Assembly: GCA_002427815.1 (NCBI GenBank)
Contig: DIZF01000009.1
Span: forward strand, 1-60,962
DNA length: 60,962 nt
Reading direction: 5' to 3'
Source: Ramlibacter tataouinensis
GTDB lineage: Bacteria > Pseudomonadota > Gammaproteobacteria > Burkholderiales > Burkholderiaceae_C
Within the stretch, counting starts at the first letter, position 1. Each line of letters begins with the position of its first letter. A model generated the notes under the pieces. That model was not told the DNA's origin. It was given only the letters and a program-made list of their open reading frames with translations, and ran no database searches. Positions 36,955 through 44,831 of the stretch are shown here, in pieces. The position numbers were made by a program, and so were the translations under genes.

Positions 36955-37947
36955 TCACTTGATCGCGTTGATGCGCGCGTAGATGGCGTCGGCGCCGATT
37001 TCCTTGGCGTAGGCCGCCAGGGCCGGTTGCATTGCCTTTTGCAGCTTGTCGCGCTCGTCGAATTTGATCAGCTTGAGCTTGCCGGCCTTTTCAAGTGCCT
37101 GCAGCGTCGCCGTGTCCGAGCTCGATTCGAGATTGCGTTCCCAGTCGCCCGCCTCGGCCGCAGCTTTGCGGATCACGGCCTGCAGGTCGGCCGGCAGTTT
37201 GCGCAGGCTCTTGCCGGAGAAGCAGATCGGCCGGATGCTGATCGCGTGCCGGGTCAGCATCAGGTTCGGGGCCACTTCGTAGAACTTCATCTGCTCCACA
37301 CCCGCCGCCTCGTTGTCGCCGGCCTGGATCACGCCGGTCTGGATGCCGTTGTAGATCTCGCTGTAGGCGATGACCGTGGGCGACATGCCGGCAGCCGAGA
37401 AGGTGCGCGTCCAGATCGGCGCGCCTTGCACCCGGACCTTCAGCCCCTTCAACTCGGCCATGTTGTGGATCGGCTTGTTGGCGAAGATGTTGCGGACACC
37501 GCCGCCGCCATAACCGAGCAGCAGCACGTCGGCCTTCTGGGCGATCTCGTCGGAAATCGGCTTGAGCACGCCCTGGGCGATGACCTTGTTCATCTGGTCA
37601 TGGTCGCGGAACACGAAGGGCGCGTCGATGAACGGCGCGGCCTTGGAGAAAGTCGCCATGTGCGCCGGGGAAACGATCGCGTAGTCGACCGAGATGCCCT
37701 GGTTCATGTAGGCGAAGTAGTCCTTCTCCAGCCCCAGCTCGCTGTTCTTGTGCAGCACGAAGTTGATCGGCTTGCCGTAATACTTCTTGACCAGCTCCTC
37801 GAACTTCATCAAGCCCTTGGTAAAGGGATGTTCCTCGCTGAACTGCGATGCGCCGTGCAGGGTGATCACCTGCGCGCCGGCCGGCAGCGCAATCAGGGCC
37901 GCCAGCACCGCCCCGGCCAGGCCGGACACAAAACTCATACGCTTCAT
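36955..37947 (-). CDS. TRAP transporter substrate-binding protein (DctP-like)
   Basis: 330 residues. Signal peptide MKRMSFVSGLAGAVLAALIA, cleaved near GAQ. DctP features: HPFTKGLMKFEELVKKYYG, LKGLKVRVQGAPIWTRTFSA (with the carboxylate-binding Arg) and YSEIYNGIQTGVIQAGDNEA. AGGAG precedes the ATG at 37947. Ligand probably an organic or sugar acid; the divergent uronate-dehydrogenase-like and lactonase genes make a uronate or aldonate plausible. Confidence 0.92.
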   Translation of the reverse strand: MKRMSFVSGLAGAVLAALIALPAGAQVITLHGASQFSEEHPFTKGLMKFEELVKKYYGKPINFVLHKNSELGLEKDYFAYMNQGISVDYAIVSPAHMATFSKAAPFIDAPFVFRDHDQMNKVIAQGVLKPISDEIAQKADVLLLGYGGGGVRNIFANKPIHNMAELKGLKVRVQGAPIWTRTFSAAGMSPTVIAYSEIYNGIQTGVIQAGDNEAAGVEQMKFYEVAPNLMLTRHAISIRPICFSGKSLRKLPADLQAVIRKAAAEAGDWERNLESSSDTATLQALEKAGKLKLIKFDERDKLQKAMQPALAAYAKEIGADAIYARINAIK

Positions 37948-38198
37948 CGTTTCTCCTTGAGTGGTCGCTGCGAAAAAATTCAACTCGACCGTTATCGCAG
38001 ACAGTGCAGCATGCGTCAACGGCGTTTCTACCCAGAAACCCAGCCAGACCCGGTCGAAAGGCACGAAGGTGACATGGCGGCCTGGAACCACGCGCCAGGC
38101 TGCTACAGTTGGCTGCGCCGGCACGTGCTGCCATGGTGCGACGATCGGCCGGCGTGCCCGCCCGCACGATTTCTCGCACTCACGAACAGGGCCCTCCC

Positions 38199-39047
38199 AT
38201 GACAACACCTTTCAACCAGCCTTCCGCATTGCGCGTGTTGATGACCGGCGCAGCGGGCAACATAGGCCGCACACTGCGCGCGCATCTCAAGGGCCGCTAT
38301 GCCCTGCTCCGGCTGATCGACGTCGCCGCGCAGCAGGCCGCCGGACCCGGTGAAGAGGTCGCCACGGTGGACATCCGCGACATGGCGGCCCTGGAGCGCA
38401 GCTTGCGGGGCATCGATTGTGTCATCCACCTGGCCGGCATTCCCGAGGAAGACAGCTGGGAAAAGATCCTGCCGGTGAACATCGAGGGCTGCTACAACCT
38501 GTTCGAGGCGGCGCGCAGCCAGGGCGTGCGGCGCGTGGTGTTCGCCAGCTCCAACCATGCGGTCGGATTTCACCGCCGCGAAACCTTCATCGACACCATG
38601 GTGCAGCCGCGACCCGACGGCCGCTATGGCGTGTCCAAGGTATTCGGCGAGGCGGTGGGACGCCTGTATGCCGACAAGTACGCCATCTCGGTGGCCTGCA
38701 TGCGCATCGGCTCGTTCCGGCCCTCGGATCGCCCGAGCGAATCGCGCCATCTTTTGACCTGGATCAGTCATCGTGACATGGCGCAGCTGGCCAGCCGCTG
38801 CGTCGAGCACCCGGACTATCACTTCGTGGTGGTCTATGGCGTGTCCAACAACCTGCGCAACCGCTGGGACAACACCCCCGCGAAGTTCCTGGGCTACCGG
38901 CCGCAGGACGATGCGGAGCTGTTCGCCGCCGAAGTGCTGGCCGCTTCGCCGGCGGAGGACCCGATCGCGGCCCAGTTCCACGGCGGCATGTACTGCCCGA
39001 TGGAATTCGTGGGCGACACACAACGCATTGACGGCGGGCCGCTCTGA
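38199..39047 (+). CDS. NAD-dependent epimerase/dehydratase family protein, uronate dehydrogenase-like
   Basis: 282 residues, extended short-chain dehydrogenase. Rossmann motif MTGAAGNIGRTLRAHL, substrate block FASSNHAVGFHRRETF and YGVSKVFGEAVGRLYADKY (YxxxK). The SSNHAVGF segment is as in hexuronate dehydrogenases, which oxidise glucuronate or galacturonate to an aldaric lactone. Divergent from the TRAP operon and followed by an SMP-30 lactonase gene, which would open such a lactone. Substrate assignment is inference. Confidence 0.82.
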   Translation: MTTPFNQPSALRVLMTGAAGNIGRTLRAHLKGRYALLRLIDVAAQQAAGPGEEVATVDIRDMAALERSLRGIDCVIHLAGIPEEDSWEKILPVNIEGCYNLFEAARSQGVRRVVFASSNHAVGFHRRETFIDTMVQPRPDGRYGVSKVFGEAVGRLYADKYAISVACMRIGSFRPSDRPSESRHLLTWISHRDMAQLASRCVEHPDYHFVVVYGVSNNLRNRWDNTPAKFLGYRPQDDAELFAAEVLAASPAEDPIAAQFHGGMYCPMEFVGDTQRIDGGPL

Positions 39048-39105
39048 TCAGAACGCGCCAGGCGATGCGCTGGGCAAGGAACCATAACCAGAACGAAAGG
39101 CCGCC

Positions 39106-40023
39106 ATGTACGCCGCACCCCCTGTCTTGCAGACCTCCGTCTTTGCGCGCATTCCGGATTCCCTTCGCATCCGGGGCCGCAGCAATCGCTGGATCGACGT
39201 GCAGCGCGGCGGCGCGCCCACGGACTGCTTTCTGGAAGGACCGTCGTTCGACCGCGCCGGGAATCTCTTTGTGGTCGACGTGGCGTGGGGGCGGATCTTC
39301 CGCATCTCGCCGCAAGGCCAGGTCGAGCTGTTCACCGAGTACGACGGCGAGCCCAACGGCCTGAAGATCCACCGCGACGGACGCATCTTCGTGGCCGACT
39401 ACCGCCACGGGATCATGGTCGTCGATCCGGTCACGCGCGCTGTCGCGCCGTACCTGGACCGGGCCGCGCTGGACCGCTTCAAGGGCGTCAACGACCTGGT
39501 GTTCGCGAGCAACGGCGACCTGTACTTCACCGACCAGGGCCTCACGGGCCTGCACGACCCCACCGGTTCGCTGTACCGGCTGCGCGCCGACGGCCGGCTG
39601 GATCGCCTGCTGAACAACATCCCCAGTCCCAACGGCCTGGTGCTGAACCTGGCCGAGAACATCGTCTACCTGAACGTCACGCGCGGCAATTGTGTCTGGC
39701 GCGTACCGATGCAGCCCGACGGCACACCGTTCAAGGTGGGCGTGTTTATCCAGCTTTCGGGCGGACTGGGCGGCCCCGACGGCCTCGCGATCGACAGCGC
39801 GGGCAATCTGTCCGTTGCGCACTTCGGGCTCGGCACAGTCTGGCTCTTGAGCCATCTGGGGGAACCGCTGGCACGCATCAAATCCTGCGCCGGGCTGGCC
39901 ACCACCAACCTGGCCTATGGCGGCCCGGAAAACAAGGTGCTGTACATCACCGAATCCGAGTCCGGCTCGGTGCTCTCGGTCCCGCTGGAGGTGCCGGGCA
40001 ACCCGATGTTCTCGCATCGCTGA
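39106..40023 (+). CDS. SMP-30/gluconolactonase family protein
   Basis: 305 residues, six-bladed propeller. Metal ligands are suggested by FLEGPSFDRAGNLFVVD (Glu), IPSPNGLVLN (Asn) and GGPDGLAIDSAGN (Asp). The family hydrolyses sugar lactones and related esters. It lies 58 bases after the uronate-dehydrogenase-like gene on the same strand and 26 before the CoA-transferase-like gene. Confidence 0.86.
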   Translation: MYAAPPVLQTSVFARIPDSLRIRGRSNRWIDVQRGGAPTDCFLEGPSFDRAGNLFVVDVAWGRIFRISPQGQVELFTEYDGEPNGLKIHRDGRIFVADYRHGIMVVDPVTRAVAPYLDRAALDRFKGVNDLVFASNGDLYFTDQGLTGLHDPTGSLYRLRADGRLDRLLNNIPSPNGLVLNLAENIVYLNVTRGNCVWRVPMQPDGTPFKVGVFIQLSGGLGGPDGLAIDSAGNLSVAHFGLGTVWLLSHLGEPLARIKSCAGLATTNLAYGGPENKVLYITESESGSVLSVPLEVPGNPMFSHR

Positions 40024-40049
40024 AACGGCCCCATCGAACTTCAACGCAG

Positions 40050-40937
40050 ATGACAACCCCCTCCGTGCTGTCCGGCACCCGCATCCTCAGCCTCGCCCTC
40101 AACCTGCCCGGCCCGGCCGCGTTGATGCGCTGCCGGCGCATGGGCGCCACCTGCGTCAAGCTGGAACCGCCCGCCGGCGATCCGATGGGCAAATACAACC
40201 CGAAGGCCTATGCGCAGCTGCACGAGGGCGTCGCGGTCCTGACAGCGGACCTGAAGACCGAAGCCGGCCAGAAGGTGCTGCACGCCCAGCTGGCCCAGGC
40301 GCATGTGCTGCTCACCTCGTTCCGGCCGTCGGCGCTGGAAAAGCTGGGCATCGGCTGGAGCCAATTGCACAGCCGCTACCCCACCCTGTCGCAGGTGGCC
40401 ATCGTCGGCGCCCCCGGGGCCCGCGCCGAAGAACCCGGCCACGACCTGACTTACCTCGCCGACAACGGCCTGGTGCCCGGCATGGATCTGCCGCCCACCT
40501 TGTATGCCGACATGGGCGGCTCGCTGATGGCCAGCGAAGCCGTGCTGCAGGCCGCGCTGGAGCAGAGCGAGCGTTACGCCGGCACCGGCGAGCCGCATCC
40601 GCGCGGCCGCTATCTGGAAGTGGCGCTGTCGGACGCAGCCGGCTATCTGGCGCTGCCGCGCCAATGGGGACTGACCCAGCCCAGCGGCGCCGTGGGTGGC
40701 GCCCATGCGGGTTACCGCGTCTATCCCTGCCAGGACGGACGCGTCGCCGTGGCCGCGCTCGAGCCCCACTTCGCCGCTGCCTTGTGTGCGGCTGCGGGAG
40801 CGGCAGCCGGCGACCTGCGCGCGATGTTCGCGCCGGCCACCCATCAGGCGATCGCCGCCTTCCTGCTTACCCAGACCCGGCAGCAGCTCGACCGGCTGGG
40901 CGCGGAAAAGGACATTCCGCTGCACACGATGGCGTGA
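40050..40937 (+). CDS. Short CaiB/BaiF-type CoA transferase or racemase-like protein
   Basis: 295 residues, shorter than the usual 360-400 of class III CoA transferases. LSGTRILSLALNLPGPAALM and GATCVKLEPPAGDPMGKYNP are the N-terminal family blocks, and GHDLTYLADNG carries the catalytic Asp as in alpha-methylacyl-CoA racemases. The C-terminal third is reduced. It may be a distinct small subgroup or a decayed enzyme; the frame is clean to its stop. CoA ester substrate unknown. Confidence 0.75.
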   Translation: MTTPSVLSGTRILSLALNLPGPAALMRCRRMGATCVKLEPPAGDPMGKYNPKAYAQLHEGVAVLTADLKTEAGQKVLHAQLAQAHVLLTSFRPSALEKLGIGWSQLHSRYPTLSQVAIVGAPGARAEEPGHDLTYLADNGLVPGMDLPPTLYADMGGSLMASEAVLQAALEQSERYAGTGEPHPRGRYLEVALSDAAGYLALPRQWGLTQPSGAVGGAHAGYRVYPCQDGRVAVAALEPHFAAALCAAAGAAAGDLRAMFAPATHQAIAAFLLTQTRQQLDRLGAEKDIPLHTMA

Positions 40938-41071
40938 CCCGGGTCAGCCGCCGCGTCGATCCCGCGGTGTAGGACAACATCGGGACTTGGCCCGAACGCA
41001 GCCCGGCGCGCCCTCTGTCGGCCGATTTCTGGCGCACACTCGGGCACTGATGAGTTTGCTTTTTGCAGGTT

Positions 41072-41716
41072 ATGAATAATTCGATCGTCAAAGTCGGCAT
41101 CGTCGACGACCACGCCATCGTCCGTTCCGGGCTCAGGCAGTTCCTCTCGGAAATGGTTGACCTGCGGGTGGTGGGCGAGGCTGCCAGCGGCCGCGAAGCC
41201 ATCGATCTGGTGCGCACCGTGGAGATGGACGTCATGATCATGGACCTGTCGATGCCGGGACAAAGCGGCATCGACGCGCTGGCCATGATCCGCGCCAAGG
41301 CGCCGGACGTCGGCATCCTGATCCTGTCGGGGTATCCGGAGGAGCAGTACGCCGTCAACCTCATCCGGCAGGGCGCCAGCGGGTACCTGAACAAGGAATG
41401 CGAGCCGATGGAGATCGTCAACGCGATCCGCACCATCGCGCTGGGCCGCCGCTACATCTCGCCGTCGGTGGCCGAGCTCATCGCGCAGCAGCTCAATCGC
41501 AAGGAAGGCAGCGCGGCGCACGACCTGCTGTCAGAGCGCGAATTCCAGGTGTTTCTCAAGCTGGCCAAGGGCGAAACCGCGGGCGACATCGCCAGCGAGC
41601 TGTCGCTCAGCGTCAAGACCGTCAGCACCTACCGGACGCGGCTCATGGAAAAGATGGGCTTGTCCTCGAACAGCGACCTGACGTATTACGCGCTCAAGAA
41701 CAAGCTGATCGATTGA
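41072..41716 (+). CDS. NarL/FixJ-type response regulator (orphan)
   Basis: 214 residues from the ATG at 41072 (a TTG three codons earlier is possible). Receiver domain with acidic pair DD at 12-13, phospho-acceptor Asp58 in MIMDLSMPGQSG and Lys108 in YLNKE, then a LuxR helix-turn-helix (LSEREFQVFLKLAKGETAGD, LSLSVKTVSTYRTRLMEKMG). No histidine kinase is encoded nearby, so its partner lies elsewhere. Targets unknown. Confidence 0.92.
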   Translation: MNNSIVKVGIVDDHAIVRSGLRQFLSEMVDLRVVGEAASGREAIDLVRTVEMDVMIMDLSMPGQSGIDALAMIRAKAPDVGILILSGYPEEQYAVNLIRQGASGYLNKECEPMEIVNAIRTIALGRRYISPSVAELIAQQLNRKEGSAAHDLLSEREFQVFLKLAKGETAGDIASELSLSVKTVSTYRTRLMEKMGLSSNSDLTYYALKNKLID

Positions 41717-41758
41717 GGCGTACCGGGCCGGGAGATGCGCCTGGCGGCGCGTGTTCGC

Positions 41759-41788
41759 CGGGTATTCGCCCCGGCGGGGCGAGACCCG
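41759..41788 (+). terminator. Strong hairpin after the response regulator
   Basis: Outer arms CGGGT / ACCCG and inner arms TCGCCCC / GGGGCGA with a 3-base loop, 43 bases after the stop codon. No T-run follows (GCCAAACC), so it may be Rho-assisted. It separates the regulator from the ku gene. Confidence 0.5.
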
Positions 41789-41914
41789 GCCAAACCCTAT
41801 CGGCAGGACGGGTGCGGAATCTGTCCGGCTTCAACCTCAAGCAACGGCGCCCGACACGCTGTCGCTGCCTCGTCCTACACCGCCGGCGGGCGAAAGCGTT
41901 ATGGTCAAACCACT

Positions 41915-42883
41915 ATGGCACCTTCCAGCACCCGTACCTTGTGGACAGGCGCGATCAGCTTCGGGCTGGTCCACATTCCCGTCACCCTGCATTCGGCCAC
42001 GGCCGAGCACCGGATGAAGTTCAACCTGCTCGACAAACACACCATGAGCCCGGTAGGCAACAGGCAGGTGAACAAGAACACCGGCGAAGCGATGCAGCAG
42101 GACGAAGTCGTCAAAGGCTTCGAATACGAGAAGGACCAGTACGTGGTGCTGTCGCCCGACGAGATCAAGGCGGCCCTGCCCAGGTCGACCCAGACCATCG
42201 AGATCGAAAGCTTCATCGACGGCAGCCAGATTCCGACCACTTACTACGACAAACCCTACTACGTGGCGCCCGCCGGCAAGGGCCAGAAGCCCTACCTCCT
42301 CTTGCTGGAAACCTTGCGGCGCACCGGCAAGGTGGGGCTGGCCCGCGTGGTGATCTCGACGCGCCAGCATCTTTCGGCGCTGCTGCCGTCCGGCGACGCG
42401 CTGGTGCTGGAAACGCTGCGCTGGGCCGACGAGGTGCGCGACACCGCCGGCCTGCCGTTACCCGACGCCAGGGAAACCAGGGTGAGCGACCGTGAACTGA
42501 AAATGGCCGGGCAGCTGGTCAACGAGCTGCAGGACGAGTGGAACCCCGACGCGTTCCACGACGAGTTCCGCGAAAAGCTGGAGCAGGTGGTCGCTGCCAA
42601 GGTCAAGGCCGGCCAGGGCGAACACATCGTGAAACCGCTCGAAGGCGAGGAAGTCAAGGCCAGCGCCGACATCATCGACCTCACCGAACTGCTGCGGCGC
42701 AGCCTGCGCAAGGGCGCGGGCGCGGCCCACGAAGAACACGGGCTCAAACCATCAACGCCACGCCGCAAGGCGGCGAACGACGAGGAGGAAGAGGCGCCCC
42801 GCACCCGGCGCGCGGCGGCGAGCAAGAGCAGCGGGCGGGCCACCGCCAGCGTCAAGCCCAAGGCGCGCAGGAAAGGCGCCTGA
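41915..42883 (+). CDS. ku: Ku protein, bacterial non-homologous end joining
   Basis: 322 residues. The Ku core starts at TLWTGAISFGLVHIPVTLHS and includes VGNRQVNKNTGEAM-like and YYDKPYYVAPAGKGQKPY blocks, then a LigD-interacting segment and a basic, Ala/Lys-rich tail (residues about 265-322). Bacterial Ku forms a homodimer on DNA ends and recruits LigD. No ligD lies in this window. The start at 41915 gives the conserved N-terminus; no strong ribosome site is visible. Confidence 0.93.
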   Translation: MAPSSTRTLWTGAISFGLVHIPVTLHSATAEHRMKFNLLDKHTMSPVGNRQVNKNTGEAMQQDEVVKGFEYEKDQYVVLSPDEIKAALPRSTQTIEIESFIDGSQIPTTYYDKPYYVAPAGKGQKPYLLLLETLRRTGKVGLARVVISTRQHLSALLPSGDALVLETLRWADEVRDTAGLPLPDARETRVSDRELKMAGQLVNELQDEWNPDAFHDEFREKLEQVVAAKVKAGQGEHIVKPLEGEEVKASADIIDLTELLRRSLRKGAGAAHEEHGLKPSTPRRKAANDEEEEAPRTRRAAASKSSGRATASVKPKARRKGA

Positions 42884-42886
42884 ACC

Positions 42887-43285
42887 ATGAGACCCTGGCT
42901 GATTCTGGCGACGGCTTTCGCCGGTGGCGCGGCAGCGGTGGTGTGCCTGGACCGGGCGGCGATGCGTCGTCGCCATCCCGGCACGACGCTTGCCGACGCG
43001 TCGCGGCTGCGCCAGCGCGTCCAGGATGAAATGGCGACCCTGGTCAGCCACGCGGACATGATCGATGTCACCGTGGAGGGCGGCCTGGTACGGGTATCGG
43101 GCTACGTGCTGGCTGCGGAGATGGACGGCTTGCTGTCGCAGCTGACCCGCGTGCCCGGGGTGCACAAGGTCCACAACGCGCTGTCCGCAGTGGCCGACCC
43201 GCGCCGCTTCGATGAACTGCGCGAACGCGCGCTGGCGGAGCGCAACGCTGACGACTTGATGTCGCAGCCCTACAGCGGCGCGTAG
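42887..43285 (+). CDS. BON domain protein with N-terminal membrane anchor
   Basis: 132 residues. A hydrophobic N-terminus (LILATAFAGGAAAVVCL) is followed by a BON domain: LRQRVQDEMATL, IDVTVEGGLVRVSGYVLAAE and VPGVHKVHNALSAV. BON domains often bind membranes or associate with osmotic stress proteins. It follows ku by three bases, so it is co-transcribed; a link to end joining is not established. Confidence 0.85.
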   Translation: MRPWLILATAFAGGAAAVVCLDRAAMRRRHPGTTLADASRLRQRVQDEMATLVSHADMIDVTVEGGLVRVSGYVLAAEMDGLLSQLTRVPGVHKVHNALSAVADPRRFDELRERALAERNADDLMSQPYSGA

Positions 43286-43327
43286 GCGGTCGCTGCGAGG
43301 CTGGCGTCGGGCTCGCGCAGTGCGCTG

Positions 43328-43936
43328 CTAGCGCGCCAGCAACGCGATCGCGTAGCCGAGGGCCAGGCCCAGCCCGGTACCGAACATCACCAACCAGGCC
43401 GGTACCGGCGCGCCCAAGCCACCGCCGCCGACCAGGGCCGCGGTCGTTGCGGCTGACGGTGCCGCCGCGGCGACGGTCTCCAGGTCGCCGGTGCCGCCCA
43501 GCTGCCTGGCAAAGGCGGAGAAGAAGTCGTCGGCGTTCTTGCGCGCGACGGTTTGCACCAGGCGGCTGCCCACGCTGGCCAGCTTGCCGCCGATTTCGGC
43601 GTTGGCGGCATAGGTCAGCAAGGTGTCGTCGGCTTCGGGCTTCAGGGCCACGCGCGCGCTCATGCGCGCGAAGCCGGCAGCGCCGCCCTGCCCCTGGCCG
43701 GTGAGCGTATAGCCGTTGGGCGCGTCCAGCTCCGACAGGTTCACCGCGCCGCGGAAGGTGGCGGATATCGGCCCGACCTTGGTCGCGACGATGGCCTTGA
43801 ACTCGGTGTCCGAGACCTTGTCGAGCTGCTGGCAGCCGGCGATGCAGGCCTTGAGCACAGCGGGATCGTTCAGGGCATCCCACACGCGTTGCTGCGTCGC
43901 TGGAATGCGGTACTCGCCCGTCATCTCCATGCTCAT
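43328..43936 (-). CDS. SRPBCC family protein, CoxG-like
   Basis: 202 residues. The carbon monoxide dehydrogenase subunit G domain (YRIPATQQRVWDALNDPAVL, IAGCQQLDKVSDTEFKAIV, LLTYAANAEIGGKLASVGSR) is followed by a linker and one C-terminal membrane helix (WLVMFGTGLGLALGYAIALL). CoxG anchors molybdenum hydroxylases to the membrane in CO oxidisers. Last gene of the long minus-strand operon, overlapping the dehydrogenase gene by four bases. Confidence 0.87.
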   Translation of the reverse strand: MSMEMTGEYRIPATQQRVWDALNDPAVLKACIAGCQQLDKVSDTEFKAIVATKVGPISATFRGAVNLSELDAPNGYTLTGQGQGGAAGFARMSARVALKPEADDTLLTYAANAEIGGKLASVGSRLVQTVARKNADDFFSAFARQLGGTGDLETVAAAAPSAATTAALVGGGGLGAPVPAWLVMFGTGLGLALGYAIALLAR

Positions 43937-44820
43937 GGCCGCACCCCGTAATACTGGGCGAGGGCCTGGGTTCCCAGCCGCCCCAGGCCCCGTTCAACCA
44001 GCGTCGTGTACAGCTTGCGGGCCAGTGCCAGTGCCGGCAGGTCCAGCTTCATGCGCTGCGCTTCCGCCAACGCGATCCCCAGGTCCTTGAGGAAATGCTC
44101 GATGAAGAAACCGGGCGCGAAATCGCCGTTGATGATCTTGGCACCGAGCACGTTGAGCTGGACGCCGCCGGCCGCGCCGGCGCCGATCGACTTCAGCACC
44201 GTGGGCAGGTCGAGCCCTGCCGCCTTGCCGTAGGCCAGGCCCTCGCACACGCCCATGATGGTGGACGCGATCACGATCTGGTTGCACATCTTGGTGTGCT
44301 GGCCGGCCCCGGCCTCGCCCTGGTGGACGATGTTGCTGCCCAGCAGCTTCAGGATCGGCAGCGCGGCCTCGAACGCCTCCTTGCTGCCGCCGACCATGAT
44401 CGACAGTTTCGCCTCGCGCGCGCCCACGTCGCCACCGGACACCGGCGCGTCGAGTGCCTGACACGCGTGCGCGGCGGCCTGACTGGCGATGCGCCGCGCC
44501 AGCTCCGGGCTGGACGTGGTCATGTCGATCAGCAAGGCATCGCGCGAGCAGCGCGCCAGCACGCCGTCCGGACCCAGCCAGACCTGCTCCACGTCGCTCG
44601 GGTAGCCCACCATCGTGATGACGACGTCCGAACGCGCCGCCACGTCACCGGGGGTGTCGCACCAGACGGCGCCCTTGCCCAACAGGGCCGCGGCCTTGTC
44701 GCGCGAGCGGTTGTAGACCGACAGCGGATGGCCGGCCGCCAGCAGGTGGCCGGCCATGCTCTGGCCCGTGATGCCCAGGCCGATGAAGCCGACACGGGTT
44801 GCGCTTGTGATGTTTGTCAT
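43933..44820 (-). CDS. NAD(P)-dependent beta-hydroxyacid dehydrogenase (GlxR / HIBADH family)
   Basis: 295 residues from the ATG at 44820; a GTG at 44835 overlapping the previous stop (GTGA) is an alternative. NAD motif VGFIGLGITGQSMAGHLLAA, substrate block DAPVSGGDVGAREAKLSIMV, and catalytic Lys in GAGQHTKMCNQIV. The family reduces tartronate semialdehyde or oxidises 3-hydroxyisobutyrate and related acids. Being in the Mo-hydroxylase operon suggests it handles a semialdehyde or hydroxyacid from that pathway. Confidence 0.88.
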   Translation of the reverse strand: MTNITSATRVGFIGLGITGQSMAGHLLAAGHPLSVYNRSRDKAAALLGKGAVWCDTPGDVAARSDVVITMVGYPSDVEQVWLGPDGVLARCSRDALLIDMTTSSPELARRIASQAAAHACQALDAPVSGGDVGAREAKLSIMVGGSKEAFEAALPILKLLGSNIVHQGEAGAGQHTKMCNQIVIASTIMGVCEGLAYGKAAGLDLPTVLKSIGAGAAGGVQLNVLGAKIINGDFAPGFFIEHFLKDLGIALAEAQRMKLDLPALALARKLYTTLVERGLGRLGTQALAQYYGVRP

Positions 44821-44831
44821 GGATCCGTCTC

